From Diorhabda sublineata (Eukaryota; Arthropoda; Insecta; Coleoptera; Chrysomelidae): 64,000 nucleotides of DNA. The notes beneath the pieces are model-generated. The model saw only the letters and a program-made list of their open reading frames with translations. It was not told where the DNA came from and did no database searches. Below, piece by piece: positions 1-9,909 of this stretch (position 1 is its first letter; each line of letters begins with the position of its first letter). Made by a program: the position numbers and the translations under genes. Location: the NCBI RefSeq assembly GCF_026230105.1, contig NC_079475.1, positions 34,036,086-34,100,085 of the forward strand, written 5' to 3'.

Positions 1-690
1 TGAGAAACTTCGAAACAAAAAATCATAAAATTTGAAACTAGGAATGAATGGAGATTTATTTATAATCACCCGGTGCTTTATATATCCTTTGCAGAAATAA
101 GAAATAACATTATTAACCTCATACTAAAATTACTCTCTCAACTACTTTTTTCTGTATTTTTCTTAGTAGTATATTTCCGAAATTTCCTCAGAATATTTTA
201 GAACACTTCCACGAAACTCATCTACCTTGTCATAGGGTTAACATTTTTTTCTGATTAAGAAGACAGGTATTGCTTGGTTCCAATGAATCTCTTTCTTCCA
301 GATTATACCTCACAGTATCTCCCCTCTGTAAGATTCGGTCTTAATTAATGTTCGTTTTTGATTACGCCCTAGATTTGAGATTCTCCTTGTGTTGATTAAA
401 ACTGATATTCACGCTTTTGTATTTATCTACAAAACTGAATTATTAAACAAACTCCAATTAGGAACATGTAGAAATTGATTTATTTAAAGCAGTGATAGCT
501 AAACAGTGATAGATTTCATAGTAAATTGATTAGTACTATAGGAATTATGAAATTGCTATAAAGTCCCCTGATTTTTTCCCTATAAGAAGATCTGATATGA
601 ACTTTTCATGAAACACAGTCTCGAGATTTGGGAGGTAGAATGAAAAGATAGTAGAGGTGTTCATAGAGCTTCAGACAACCTTTTTTTGAA
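1..690. other. AT-rich stretch, nothing recognised
   Basis: No open frame of interest, no repeat and no familiar protein fragment was seen on either strand before the mariner relic that begins near 697. Confidence 0.5.
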
Positions 691-696
691 ATTAGA

Positions 697-1592
697 AGGT
701 TGCTACCTTTTAGATAGGCAAATAATTATAATTGGATACGGCTTTATTGTTTTTCAAAATATTCTCCATTAAGATTAATACACTTCTTTCCATGGTTTTG
801 TACTAATTGTCGAGGCATTTTCACAATTCCGATTGTGATATTTCCAAAACATATGATTTGAACGCATCGACAGCATCTTCAGGTGTAAAAAAACGTGTTG
901 ACTTCGAAACTTATTTTTAATTCGATGTTTTGACTGATCAAAACAGTTTTGTTTTAATTAATGTGTGAGAGCTCGCATTGCCGTGGTGGAGGACGATGTG
1001 AATTCTGCGACTCACATGATTTTTTTCAACACTAATTGTAAACAACAACAACAAACAACAAACTGATGTACCATTCAGAATTGACTGTTCCACGTTGTTC
1101 TAATAAAACGTAGAAACGTGTTTAGTTATGTCGAAAAAAGAAGGCAACCATTTGCTTCGCAGTGCTTCGTGCGCAAACAATTTTTGTTTTACTCGTCTGG
1201 AAAGACTCATAGAGTCGATTGTTGTTTAGTTTCAGGTTCATATGCAGAGGTCCATGATTGAGCGATTGTCAAATTATGCGGCATCCAACGCAAACAGCAT
1301 CGATATTTCCTGGCACAGCAGCCGATTTTGGACGAAATTTCACGAAATTCATCCTATAGTGAAGTGAGACCACGTTTGAATTCGGACAACCAACGAAACA
1401 CGGTGACTCGAAATGATGCTTCATCCTACTAAGATAATGAACGTATCTGTAAACTACTCAAATAGCACTTGTATGACAACACGTTCTGACTACGTTCACT
1501 ATTAAAAATTTCAAACTTTCTGATGGCACTGTCAAATTTGACATATTCATATCAGTGTTGCCATATGTCGAAACTTAAATAGCTACCCTTAC
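697..1592 (-). mobile_element. Degenerate mariner transposon, deletion derivative
   Basis: Minus-strand translation in shifting frames gives pieces of a mariner transposase. The C-terminus KCINLNGEYFEKQ lies near 745-790, the TPEDAVDAFKSY block near 850-890, and the block around the second catalytic Asp near 960-1010, where HHDNASSH has become HHGNASSH, so that Asp is lost. The N-terminal KFRPKSAAVPGNIDAV block is near 1310-1350. The region around the first catalytic Asp is deleted. The ends look like imperfect terminal inverted repeats: ggttgctacctttta at 699-713 and agctaccctt at 1581-1590. At about 0.9 kb it is shorter than a normal 1.3 kb mariner. The family is clear; the exact ends are inferred. 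Confidence 0.8.
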
Positions 1593-2810
1593 ATTGGAAA
1601 GGAGTCTGTGTTACTTCTTCTTCTTCTAGGAACATCTGGAACAATTGTTTCACAAGGCTTACTCAATAATAAATGTAGACCATTTATTATAGTTTCCACT
1701 AGATGGTGTGAAGTTCTTCGCCCGTTACAATATCTATTTAGGTTTGATCGTTTTGACTGATTTCTCAAGAAATACTAAAAACAAATATTAAGTAGTATAT
1801 AATATATAGTATATTATTATATATATTAAACTTTTGTCATAAGGTTTCACTTAATTACAGTTTGTATTCTGTCGATATGAAGCATTATAACCTAATACAG
1901 AGCTGAAAATTAGTTTACAAATTTTCAAAATGAAACATAGGTATTAATAGGCATATTTCGAATTTTCTGATACTTCTCAATATTGATACATTGTATGTTA
2001 CATATGTTCAATAATGGTTAAATAAATTACAAAATATAATAAAAAATTTATAAACAAGAGAAAATAAAACATTCAGTAATACTATCCAATTTGTTTTCAA
2101 AAGAAAGAATATTTATAGTATTTTGACGTTTTATGAAGAAGTAAGTTGAATACAATACTTTGTATGCACCAAAAAAACGTAGGCGTTTAATTGAATTTAG
2201 TTTGTTGAAAATCAATAAACAACATAGGAGATCGAGAGCAATAACATTTATTAAAGTTGTGAAACTCTGTTAGGTAGATAGAAGTGGAGAAGAATTTCTT
2301 AGTAGGAAGTTAGGGCAACAAGGGAGTTGGTTATTCCGGCGGGCACTGATTGGATAACAAGTAATCTCACTTAATTGAAAGAGGATTGGTTTGATCATCC
2401 CGTAATTCAACTTTCGACCCCATATACCTAGTTAGCACTTAAAACTCACTTTCAACTGACACATTCCTGTTTAATCGGTGTGGATCTTTTCCCAAATCTT
2501 AGACTAATTCGATTGGATCAAAGGGCGTTTGTCAGCGGGTATTTGATTGACCGACGGGAATATTCAATTAACTTCAACGTTTAACAAACTTAGTTAATAT
2601 CGATTTCGTTTATCTTGAACAATGTTCAACTATGAATTGTAGTAACAGAAAAAACTTTAAAAATCTATTTTTGGATACATTTTTTATTCAACAGAATATT
2701 GAATACAACACATTTAATACACTTGCTGTGAATTGGTTGTCATGGTTTTCTCATATATTAAGACGATTCTCATCAAAAATTTTACACTCTAATTGGCATT
2801 TGGAATTAAA

Positions 2811-2813
<3 letters not shown>
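822..2813. repeat. Left arm of a giant imperfect inverted repeat
   Basis: Read as reverse complement, this arm matches 2976-4845 over almost its whole length. Matching blocks include the stretches at 2221-2300 and 3520-3600, at 2461-2640 and 3180-3340, and at 960-1330 and 4300-4640. The arms differ by many point changes and by several indels. For example, the left arm lacks about 65 bp present near 3680-3740, and the right arm lacks about 150 bp corresponding to roughly 1510-1660. The outer limit, near 822, lies inside a mariner relic; beyond it the two sides are unrelated. The spacer is about 160 bp and begins with a TA microsatellite. A transcript crossing it could fold into a hairpin of nearly 2 kb. 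Confidence 0.9.
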
Positions 2814-2869
<56 letters not shown>

Positions 2870-2871
2870 CA
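2269..2871 (+). mobile_element. Probable LTR of a gypsy-type retrotransposon (plus orientation)
   Basis: The stretch starts with TGTTAGG and ends with TTACA. It is followed at once by a sequence resembling a primer binding site for tRNA-Trp (2872-2890). About 600 bp is a normal LTR length. No gag or pol is visible after it. A second copy lies inverted at 2976-3545. The LTR reading rests on the end motifs and the adjacent binding-site-like sequence. No second LTR in the same orientation was found, and the inverted-repeat homology continues past the proposed 5' end, so the boundary is not proven by the repeat itself. Confidence 0.4.
2814..2867. repeat. TA dinucleotide microsatellite, about 27 units
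   Basis: Uninterrupted alternating A and T for about 54 bp at the left edge of the spacer of the giant inverted repeat. The short reading frame running through it (IYIYIY...) is an artefact of the repeat. Such a tract at a palindrome centre is itself prone to cruciform formation and to length change. Confidence 0.97.
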
Positions 2872-2890
2872 TTAGTGACCCCAGACAGCG
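2872..2890 (+). other. Degenerate tRNA-Trp-like primer binding site
   Basis: The sequence ttagtgaccccagacagcg resembles the TGGTGACCCCGACGTGA complement of the 3' end of tRNA-Trp used as primer by some insect gypsy-type elements (CsRn1 group). It differs by several substitutions and one extra base. It sits directly after the proposed LTR end TTACA, which is the expected place. Confidence 0.4.
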
Positions 2891-2975
2891 TATTAGGGTT
2901 CTGGGAAAGTTAATATTACATCAACCAATGAAAGATTGCAAACGACAGAAATATATAGTGCTTAACGAAATATTT

Positions 2976-3545
2976 TCATTTAATTCCAGATGCCAATTAG
3001 AATGTAAAGATATAATTTTTGATGAGAATCGTCATATTATATGAGAAAACCATGACAATCAATTCACGGAAAGTATATTAAGTGTGTTGTATTCAATATT
3101 CTGTTGAATAAAAAATGTATCCAAAGACAGATTTTTAAAAAGCGTTAAAAACGAAAATTTTTTCCGTTACCACAATTCATAGTTGAACATTGTTCAAGAT
3201 AATCGCAATAAATATTAACTAAGTTTGTTAAAACGTTGAAGTTAATTGAATATTCTCGTCGGTCAATCAAATACCCGCTGACAAGCACCCTTTGATCCAA
3301 TCGAATTAGTCTAAGATTCGGGAAAAGATCCACACCGATTAAACAGGAATGTGTCAGTTGAAAGTGAGTTTTAATTGCTAACTAGGTATATGGGGTCGGA
3401 AGTTGAATTACGGGATGATCAAACCAATCCTCTTTCAATTAAGTGAGATTACTTGTTATCCAATCAGTGCCCGCCGGAATAACCAACTCCCTTGTTACCC
3501 TAACTTCCTACTAAGAAATTCTTCTCCACTTCTATCTACCTAACA
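2976..3545 (-). mobile_element. Probable LTR, inverted copy
   Basis: Inverted counterpart of the proposed LTR at 2269-2871. Its minus-strand start, TGTTAGG, is at 3545 and its far end is near 2976, where similarity to the left copy fades. It lacks the long TA tract. No clear primer binding site follows it. With the left copy it makes a head-to-head arrangement. Confidence 0.35.
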
Positions 3546-4129
3546 GAGTTTCACAACTTTAATAAATGTTATTGCTGTCGATCTCCTATGTTGTTTATTG
3601 ATTTTCAACAAACTAAATTTAATTAAAAGCCTACGTTTTTTTGGTGCATACAAAGTATTGTATTCAACTTACTTCTTCAGAAAAAAGTGGAATTAAGACT
3701 GGTTACTGTCACTGGTTAGGCAGACACTTTATATGGACGTTAAAATACTATAAATATTCTTTCTTTTGAAAACAAATTAGATAGTATTACTGAATGTTTT
3801 ATTTGCTCTTGTTTATAAATTTTCTATAATATTTTGTATGTTTAATTTTGAACGTTTGTAAACTAGTTTTCACTTCTGTAGTAGGACATAATGCTTCATA
3901 TCGATAGAATACAAACTTTATGACAAAATTTCAATATATACTACTACTTAATATTTGTTTTTAGTATTTCTTGAGATATCAGTCGAAACGATCAAACCTA
4001 AATAGATATTCTGACGGGTGAAGAACTTCACACCATCTAACTAATATATTGAAACTTATATTGTGACGGGTACACAGCTGCAAGGCGTCGTTAATAGCTT
4101 AATTTAGTGGAAATTATAATAAATAGTGA

Positions 4130-4845
4130 CAGAAAGTTTGAAATTTTTAATGAACGTAGTCAGAACGTGTGGTCATACGAGTGCTATTTAAGTTGTTTAC
4201 AGATACGTTCATTATCTTAGATTCGTTGGTTGTCCGAATTCCATCGTGGTCTCTCATCGCTACAGGATAAATTTTGGCTGCTGTGCCAGGAAACATCGAT
4301 TCTGTTCGCGTTGGATGCCGCATAATTTGACAATCGCTCAATCATGGACCTCTGCATATGAACCCGAAAGTAAACAACAATTGACTCTTTGGGTCTTTCC
4401 AGACGAGTAAAACAAAAATTATTTGCGCACGAAGCACTGCGAAGCAAATGGTCGCCTGCTTTTTCGAAATAACTGAACACGTTTCCACGTTTTATTAGAA
4501 CAACGTGGAACAGTCAATTTTGAATGGTACATCAGTTTGTTATTTGTTGTTGATATTTGCAATAAGTGTTGAAAAAAATCATGTGAGTCGCACCATTCAC
4601 ATCATCCTCCACCACGACAATGCGAGCTCTCACATATTAATTCAAACAAAACTGTTTTGATCAGTCACAATATCGAATTCATAGGCCATTTGTAGTACAA
4701 TCCTTGTTTGTCATCCAACGCTCTCTTCTTATTTTCGCAGATTAAAAATAAGTTGTGAGGTCAACACGTTTTTACACACCTGAAGATGCTGTCGATGCGT
4801 TCAAATCATATGCTTTGGAAATATCACAATCAGATTTGAAAAATT
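4130..4845 (+). mobile_element. Degenerate mariner transposase, 3'-truncated
   Basis: Plus-strand translation gives, in order, RWMPHNLTIAQ (about 4307-4340), then directly SWTSAYEPESKQQ and LWVFPDE (4345-4410). Next come LEQRGTVNFEWY (about 4495-4535), the HHDNASSH block with its catalytic Asp (about 4610-4640), and IKNKL with TPEDAVDAFKSYALEIS (about 4740-4835). The join of HNLTIAQ to SWTSAYEPE marks an internal deletion that removed the region around the first catalytic Asp. The third catalytic Asp (APND in related elements) reads SSNA, and several stops occur. It is the mirror copy of the relic at 697-1592 and cannot encode an active enzyme. Confidence 0.85.
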
Positions 4846-4849
4846 TGAA

Positions 4850-7630
4850 AAAACTAATGTATTCCAATATATATATGTGTGTGGTACGAGAAACTAATTA
4901 TGTAATAAATTTTTAAACCAATGTCCATTTTGGAAATCATCCAAATTTTTTGCCACTCTCTTGCACAAATCACCTGACCGATTGAAAATTATTTCACTCA
5001 ATATAATTGTATTTTGTGGTAATTATCTAAAAAGCCACTAATTTTTGCATTTAGGAATATAATATTCAATCCTTTTCTTGTCACTAATGATCAAGCGATC
5101 AAAAAACCGTTCTTTATGGTGCCGTTTAAGCAATATTATGGATTGGTTGACTTAGTTTCTTTTGGACAGATTATGGGGGACTCAAACATCTGCTCTGTTT
5201 ATTTTTCCAATCTACTGCGAATATTTTTGTATTGTCAACCAAAGTTAAACTGACAATCATATATCGACCAGCGTAAAAACATTTCTTTGCAGTTCCCCTC
5301 AAGAATGGATCTCTCAAGCAGAATTCTCTGGAACTTTGGCAATCCCCATTTTAATCTACTACCACAAAATCAAATAAATAAAAATAAGTGAAGAGAAACC
5401 AATTTTATATTTTCTATACACCAGAGATTGTGCACTGTAAACGTATATGATGGATGGTCAAATGATCAAAAGCGTGATTGACTTGCATTAAGGTCATTCA
5501 GAAGGCAACATGACTTCCGTTACTTAAACAGCACCTCCTGAAAACTTTAAGTTGTATTCAGTTCAAGAAATTTTTATTGCAGGGATAATAGAGGTAAATT
5601 GAAGCACACTCTATTAATCAAGTTTCTTCGTGGATTATAATATCATGAGCCAATATAAATTACATAGTTACGGCGTATAGTTAAACTATGATACGTTTGA
5701 CAATATAGTTAAATCTTTTTAAAATCAGCAAATCCAGAAACGTCTTAAAATTGTAATTAATCGGTCCGTAATAGCTTCAAGTTTAAAAATAAGTGAAGTA
5801 ATTGCTTCTTAATACGCTGTGAACGCAAAAATGTAAAGAGCTAAAATTCATTATATAATCGTAACGAATACCGCTTGAGCAATAGAAAATAATCGATTAT
5901 TGTTATTCACTCGTAAACCACCGTACTTCTTAAGATACCAAGGTTATTAGAGAATAGGTTCCCCGGTGTCTTAGGTATAACAGTCGAAAAGGCGTTACGT
6001 CACTTGTTAAAAACGATCCCAAGAAAAAGCAGTTTGCACGTTTGAAATGCACTGTGGTTAAATTTTGCTATGTATTCACTTTTTTTATTCTAAAGCACTG
6101 TTTTTATGGGACGTTGTGATGTTGATAATTTAGATTGAAAAAAATGAAAAAAATATGAAATCTTCAACCTAACTGAAATAGATAGAAGTTTGTTATGAAA
6201 CTGTTTCTTTTTCAATAGAAAAGTATGATTTACTATATGTTAAATTAGTCACTTCGGTGAAACATTGCTACTATACTAATTAAATATAAATTCCTTTTTA
6301 TAAGATTGTAGAGATATTTGGAATACTCATAAAATAAAACTACCATTATAATAACTGGGTTACGTAGGTATAAATATTTTCGTATAAATATATACCGTTC
6401 TATATTCATCCTCAAAAATAGCCGAAGAAATCGACAAATATCTTGCTCCAATGTTCTCGTCTGTCGGCTTTTAACAAATGACATCACATGGTGATGACAA
6501 GTTATCGGGAAACCTATCCTCTGCCAACCTTGTTGAACTGCATTTATTTATCGATTATAACATAATCGATTTTTTTTAAAGCTCTTGTGAATTATCTGCA
6601 GATAACGAAATAAAGAAAGTATTTTTTTTAGAAATAATCGCATCCCAAAATATCCATCACGATGTAGAAAATATTGTTTATAGGAATTTACATCTATTTA
6701 TAGGAATATATATTTGATATGTGATATATAATTCATAATTAATTTGTACCAATCACTATCGATACTTTCGACAATAAATAGCCGTTTAATTCTAAATTCT
6801 CAAGGCAATGATAAGATATCTCGAAATTTATATGTTCTACATCAATTTACAACCGATGCGTGATCATAAATTACAGAATAAATCTGCTAAGTTTCCATGT
6901 AATCAGATCGTATAAAATGAAAACTTAGATATGTCTTAGAAATCATCAGAAATAGTTTATTTATGAATTTCTGATTCGTATTAAGATCTATTATAAGAAA
7001 GCGAAAACAATATACTGATTATTCTCTACTAATTTCCAGTGTTATGTTCTACAGTAGGTTTCTAATTATATTATTTCACCAGTGCCTATAACACATTGTT
7101 TTATTGTATTGATACTTCTAGACATGCACGCATTTTTTTTTTTGAAGAGCTATAAAATGTATCAAATGAAACTCATTAATATATCAGAAATAGAAATTTA
7201 TTTACAAACATTACCGATTAATTATTCGTAAACTTGACACCACTCATGAAATATTTATGTGTAGCATGAGTTGTGTGGATACTGGCACTGTCTACAATAT
7301 TTGTAAGACATTCCGAAATATAAGTTAAGTGACCGCTAACTGTTTTTGTATTCCATTAGTTTGCACTAATGAATAGTAGATGTACTATTAGAACTATAGA
7401 ACCGTATACTTTTCTGAGAAAAATTTGTTATTTGCTTGGAATGGTGTAAGACTTAGACAAAAAGTATTAATGTCATGAGCTTACCGAATAGGTTCAATGT
7501 TTTCGTCTATTTCATTTCAAAATCTTTCATTTTCCTCTTCATCAAAAAATGTCGAGCTGAGTTGAGGTCTTTAGGTAAGTTAAATGTCTAAGAAGTGAAA
7601 AACCAAAAAGATATAATGCTCTATTCCGAA
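4850..7630. other. AT-rich stretch, nothing recognised
   Basis: No transposase, reverse transcriptase or exon-like block was identified. The minus-strand open frame at 6245-6487 has no recognisable features and is probably chance. Confidence 0.4.
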
Positions 7631-7634
7631 AATA

Positions 7635-7740
7635 TACACTTGCGTGTAAAGAAATCGGTCCACTATAAACTTTTTATCTTAACTATAAAAAAACAAAAAT
7701 TCGGTGTGTGAAAGACAATTTAATATGTTTTAGTGGAGGT
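7635..7740. repeat. Left terminal inverted repeat of the Tc1-like element
   Basis: Begins tacacttgcgtg. It aligns with the reverse complement of 9780-9906 through shared words such as ttgcgtg, agaaatc, cccact/tccact and gaaagacaatttaat. The right copy carries about 20 extra bases in its inner half. Confidence 0.85.
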
Positions 7741-7928
7741 ATACATTAATCACAAGGCTTATCGTTTATATGCGTAGCAACGCTAAACAAATGAAACGTG
7801 TTTATATGATGCTTGTAACGAAAATAACAATTCTTTCACTTATTTGAATTATTGCGTTTGCAACAAAAATTTGAATATGTTTTATCCCAATCCCAATCCC
7901 AATAGTGTTCAAATGTGTGAATTTAATG

Positions 7929-8523
7929 CATACTACAACACAAAAAGCCACCCAAGTAATCGCTTTAATCGAAAATGGACTTGATCAGCGTTATAAGGAG
8001 GATAGATCTTTTCATAGGCTACCCGGTACACGCAGATGGCGATTTAAAACCCCTCGTTATGTCCGTTTTATTGTGTCAACAACATTAAGAAATAGTCACC
8101 TTAATGCCGTTAATGTGAAACGACAGCTCATTGAGGTGCGAAAATACCCGCGATTGGTCAAAAACTTACTCCAGCCCATCGGCAAGTACACCTGCGTTTT
8201 GCACAGGATCATCTGAACTGGACGTTGAAACATTGGGGATTTATTCTTTTCTCAGATTAGACCAGACTATGCCTCTATAGTAGCGACCGAAGACCAAGAG
8301 AACGATTTGCAGATTGTTGCAAGACCGGAGTGGTTATGGAGGTGGTTCCTGCATGATCTGATGTGCAATTTCTATAGGAGCATGAACCGACCATGGTGTT
8401 CATTAGTGGTTCACTGAAGAAGAGGCTTAACGGCTGATAGATATTGGGGAAATTTTTACAATTCATGTAGTACCTTAGATCAACTACGTTGAAGACTAAT
8501 TTACCTTTATGCATGACGATGCA
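7929..8523 (+). pseudogene. Tc1-like transposase, N-terminal and central part
   Basis: The relic starts with the paired helix-turn-helix region: ATQVIALIENGLDQRY, then TTLRNSHLNAVNVKRQL and IEVRK at about 8085-8150. A frame change follows. The next frame gives LRFAQDHLNWTLKHWGFILFSD (8190-8257), with the first catalytic Asp in FSD, but the Glu codon after it is a TAG stop. Further pieces corresponding to PGERF, GGSCMIW and SLTADRYW lie at 8290-8440. The last piece, FMHDDA, is the start of the FMQDNARPH block holding the second catalytic Asp. Reading is cut there by the LINE and resumes at 9429. Stops and shifts show long inactivity. Confidence 0.85.
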
Positions 8524-9428
8524 TTCAATAAATTTTTTTATTAACGTTTATAGCGAATACGTTATGAGAAAGGTTCTAGATGAATGGTAAGACGGAATAT
8601 CAGTTGACGGAAAGAGGATCAACAACCTTCGCTACGCCAACGACACACTAATCATAGCGTCAACCATACCAGCAATAATAGAAATTATGACCAGACGGTC
8701 TGTTATCAGAGAAAAATATGGCATGAAATTGAATAAATCCAAAACAAAAATGATGATAGTTTAAAAACAAGACAACAATTCTCTACAAATATCATAAATT
8801 GCAGGCTACGAAGTGATAAACAATTTTATCTATCTTGGTTCCTTAATTTCCAGAACTGGGAAATGCGAAAGCAAAATACACCGTCGTCTAACTATGGCAA
8901 GATCAGCGACTACCAAGTTAAATTAAATATGGAAAGACAAGTCAATCACGGAAACAACCAAACTCCGTCTAGTTGATGCTTTTATCTTCCTCATTGCAAC
9001 GTACGCAGCGGAAACAGGCTCTAAACAAAGCAGATAAAAAACGAAAAGAGGCTTCCGAAATATGAGTTTATGATTACTTTTACGAGTATCATGGACAGAT
9101 CACCGAATCAACGTATCCGTATTGCAAGAAATTGATCCACGTAGAAGGCTACTAACCAGAATAAATCGCATGAATCTGCAGTAACTGGTACATATAGTTA
9201 GAAGATCAGGAACAATGGAACGATTAATCATAGAAGGGAAAGTAGAAGGCAAACGCCCAAAAGGAAGATCTTCAACTAGATGAGGAGACCAAACAAAACC
9301 CTTAATAATCATGAGACTGTATCATACCAAAAAGATTGCACGGGATATGCAAGCACGGAAACAAATGCTGATTCAAATATAAATGGTGTCACTTCATCCT
9401 TTGGATGATAATGGAAAGAGGAGAGATA
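8524..9428 (+). mobile_element. 5'-truncated LINE inserted in the Tc1-like element
   Basis: Plus-strand translation gives the reverse transcriptase palm, INNLRYANDTLIIAS (8618-8662); the usual YADD reads YAND, so a catalytic Asp is lost. It is followed by YGMKLNKSKTKMMIV, NNFIYLGSLISRTGKCESK (8820-8870) and RRLTMARSATTKL. Next come IWKDKSIT and KLRLVDAF (8930-8985), VLQEIDPRRRLLTRINRMN (9119-9175), RSGTMERLIIEGKVEGKRPKG (9200-9264) and a short 3' untranslated tail. It reads much like LINE C-termini common in insects; the clade was not determined. Its flanks, acgatgca (8516-8523) and acaatgca (9429-9436), look like a target site duplication with one change. Confidence 0.88.
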
Positions 9429-9712
9429 ACAATGCAAGGCCGTACACTACCAGAATCGTCCTAGATTACATTGCAGAAATCGGTTTTCGAGGTATGGAGT
9501 GACCAGCATACAGTCCTGACCCAAATCCGATGAGATGACTTAAAAAAAAATCAAGCTAAACTTTGTACCCCAAATTTGAGGCCAGAGCTTATTGTTGCAC
9601 CAGACGAGGAGTAGCTAAACATCTCACAAGAACAAATAGCTAACTTGATTAGATCTGTTCCTAATTGTGTGAGAGATATTACTAGTGGAAAAGGATTATT
9701 GAGAAATTGAGT
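9429..9712 (+). pseudogene. Tc1-like transposase, C-terminal part
   Basis: This continues the transposase broken at 8523. NNARPYTTRIVLDYIAEIGF (9429-9487) completes the DNARPH block, with Asp to Asn. It is followed by MEWPAYSPDLNP reading as ME*PAYSPDPNP, where Trp is a TGA stop and Leu is Pro. A frameshifted tail contains EQIANLIRSVPNCVRDI-like residues (9630-9680). The order of blocks and the missing join show that one transposase was interrupted by the LINE. Confidence 0.85.
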
Positions 9713-9779
9713 GTTACGTTTTAAATTGTCAATAACCCTCTTTATGTTAATGAAAAATGTTAAACATAGGAAGTTTTCA

Positions 9780-9906
9780 TAAATTTATACTCACATTAAA
9801 TTGTCTTTCAAATAGTATATGTTTTTGATCCAATCAAAAATTTAGAAAAACAATATATAGTGGAAATCAAAAGTTTACAGTGGGCAGATTTCTACTCACG
9901 CAAGTA
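9780..9906. repeat. Right terminal inverted repeat of the Tc1-like element
   Basis: Ends cacgcaagta, the mirror of the left end. The inner block attaaattgtctttc (9795-9809) mirrors gaaagacaatttaat at 7710-7724. Confidence 0.85.
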
Positions 9907-9909
9907 TAT

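Larger units (their letters stand above)
2976..4845. repeat. Right arm of the giant imperfect inverted repeat
   Basis: Reverse complement of 822-2813 with scattered substitutions. It has its own insertions near 3680-3740 (about 65 bp) and 4048-4108 (about 75 bp). It also retains about 65 bp near 4680-4745 that the left arm has lost. That retained piece encodes expected mariner residues, so the left-arm difference is a deletion. Homology stops near 4845, within the mariner C-terminal coding region. Confidence 0.9.
7635..9906 (+). mobile_element. Tc1-like transposon split by a LINE insertion
   Basis: Long terminal inverted repeats (7635-7740 and 9780-9906) bound a transposase relic reading on the plus strand. 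TA dinucleotides sit immediately outside both ends (7633-7634 and 9907-9908), as expected for a Tc1/mariner target duplication. The span is 2272 bp. Removing the 905 bp LINE leaves about 1.37 kb, a normal length for a Tc1-like element with long inverted repeats. Confidence 0.88.

Noticed and set aside
2632..2913. Open frame of 93 codons
   Set aside because: Its second half is translation of the TA microsatellite and its first half lies in the proposed LTR; no coding signal.
4147..4480. Two overlapping minus-strand open frames
   Set aside because: They are the antisense of the plus-strand mariner relic, whose translation matches transposase blocks.
6245..6487. Minus-strand open frame with hydrophobic stretches
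   Set aside because: No motif, AT-driven Leu/Ile/Tyr composition, no context.
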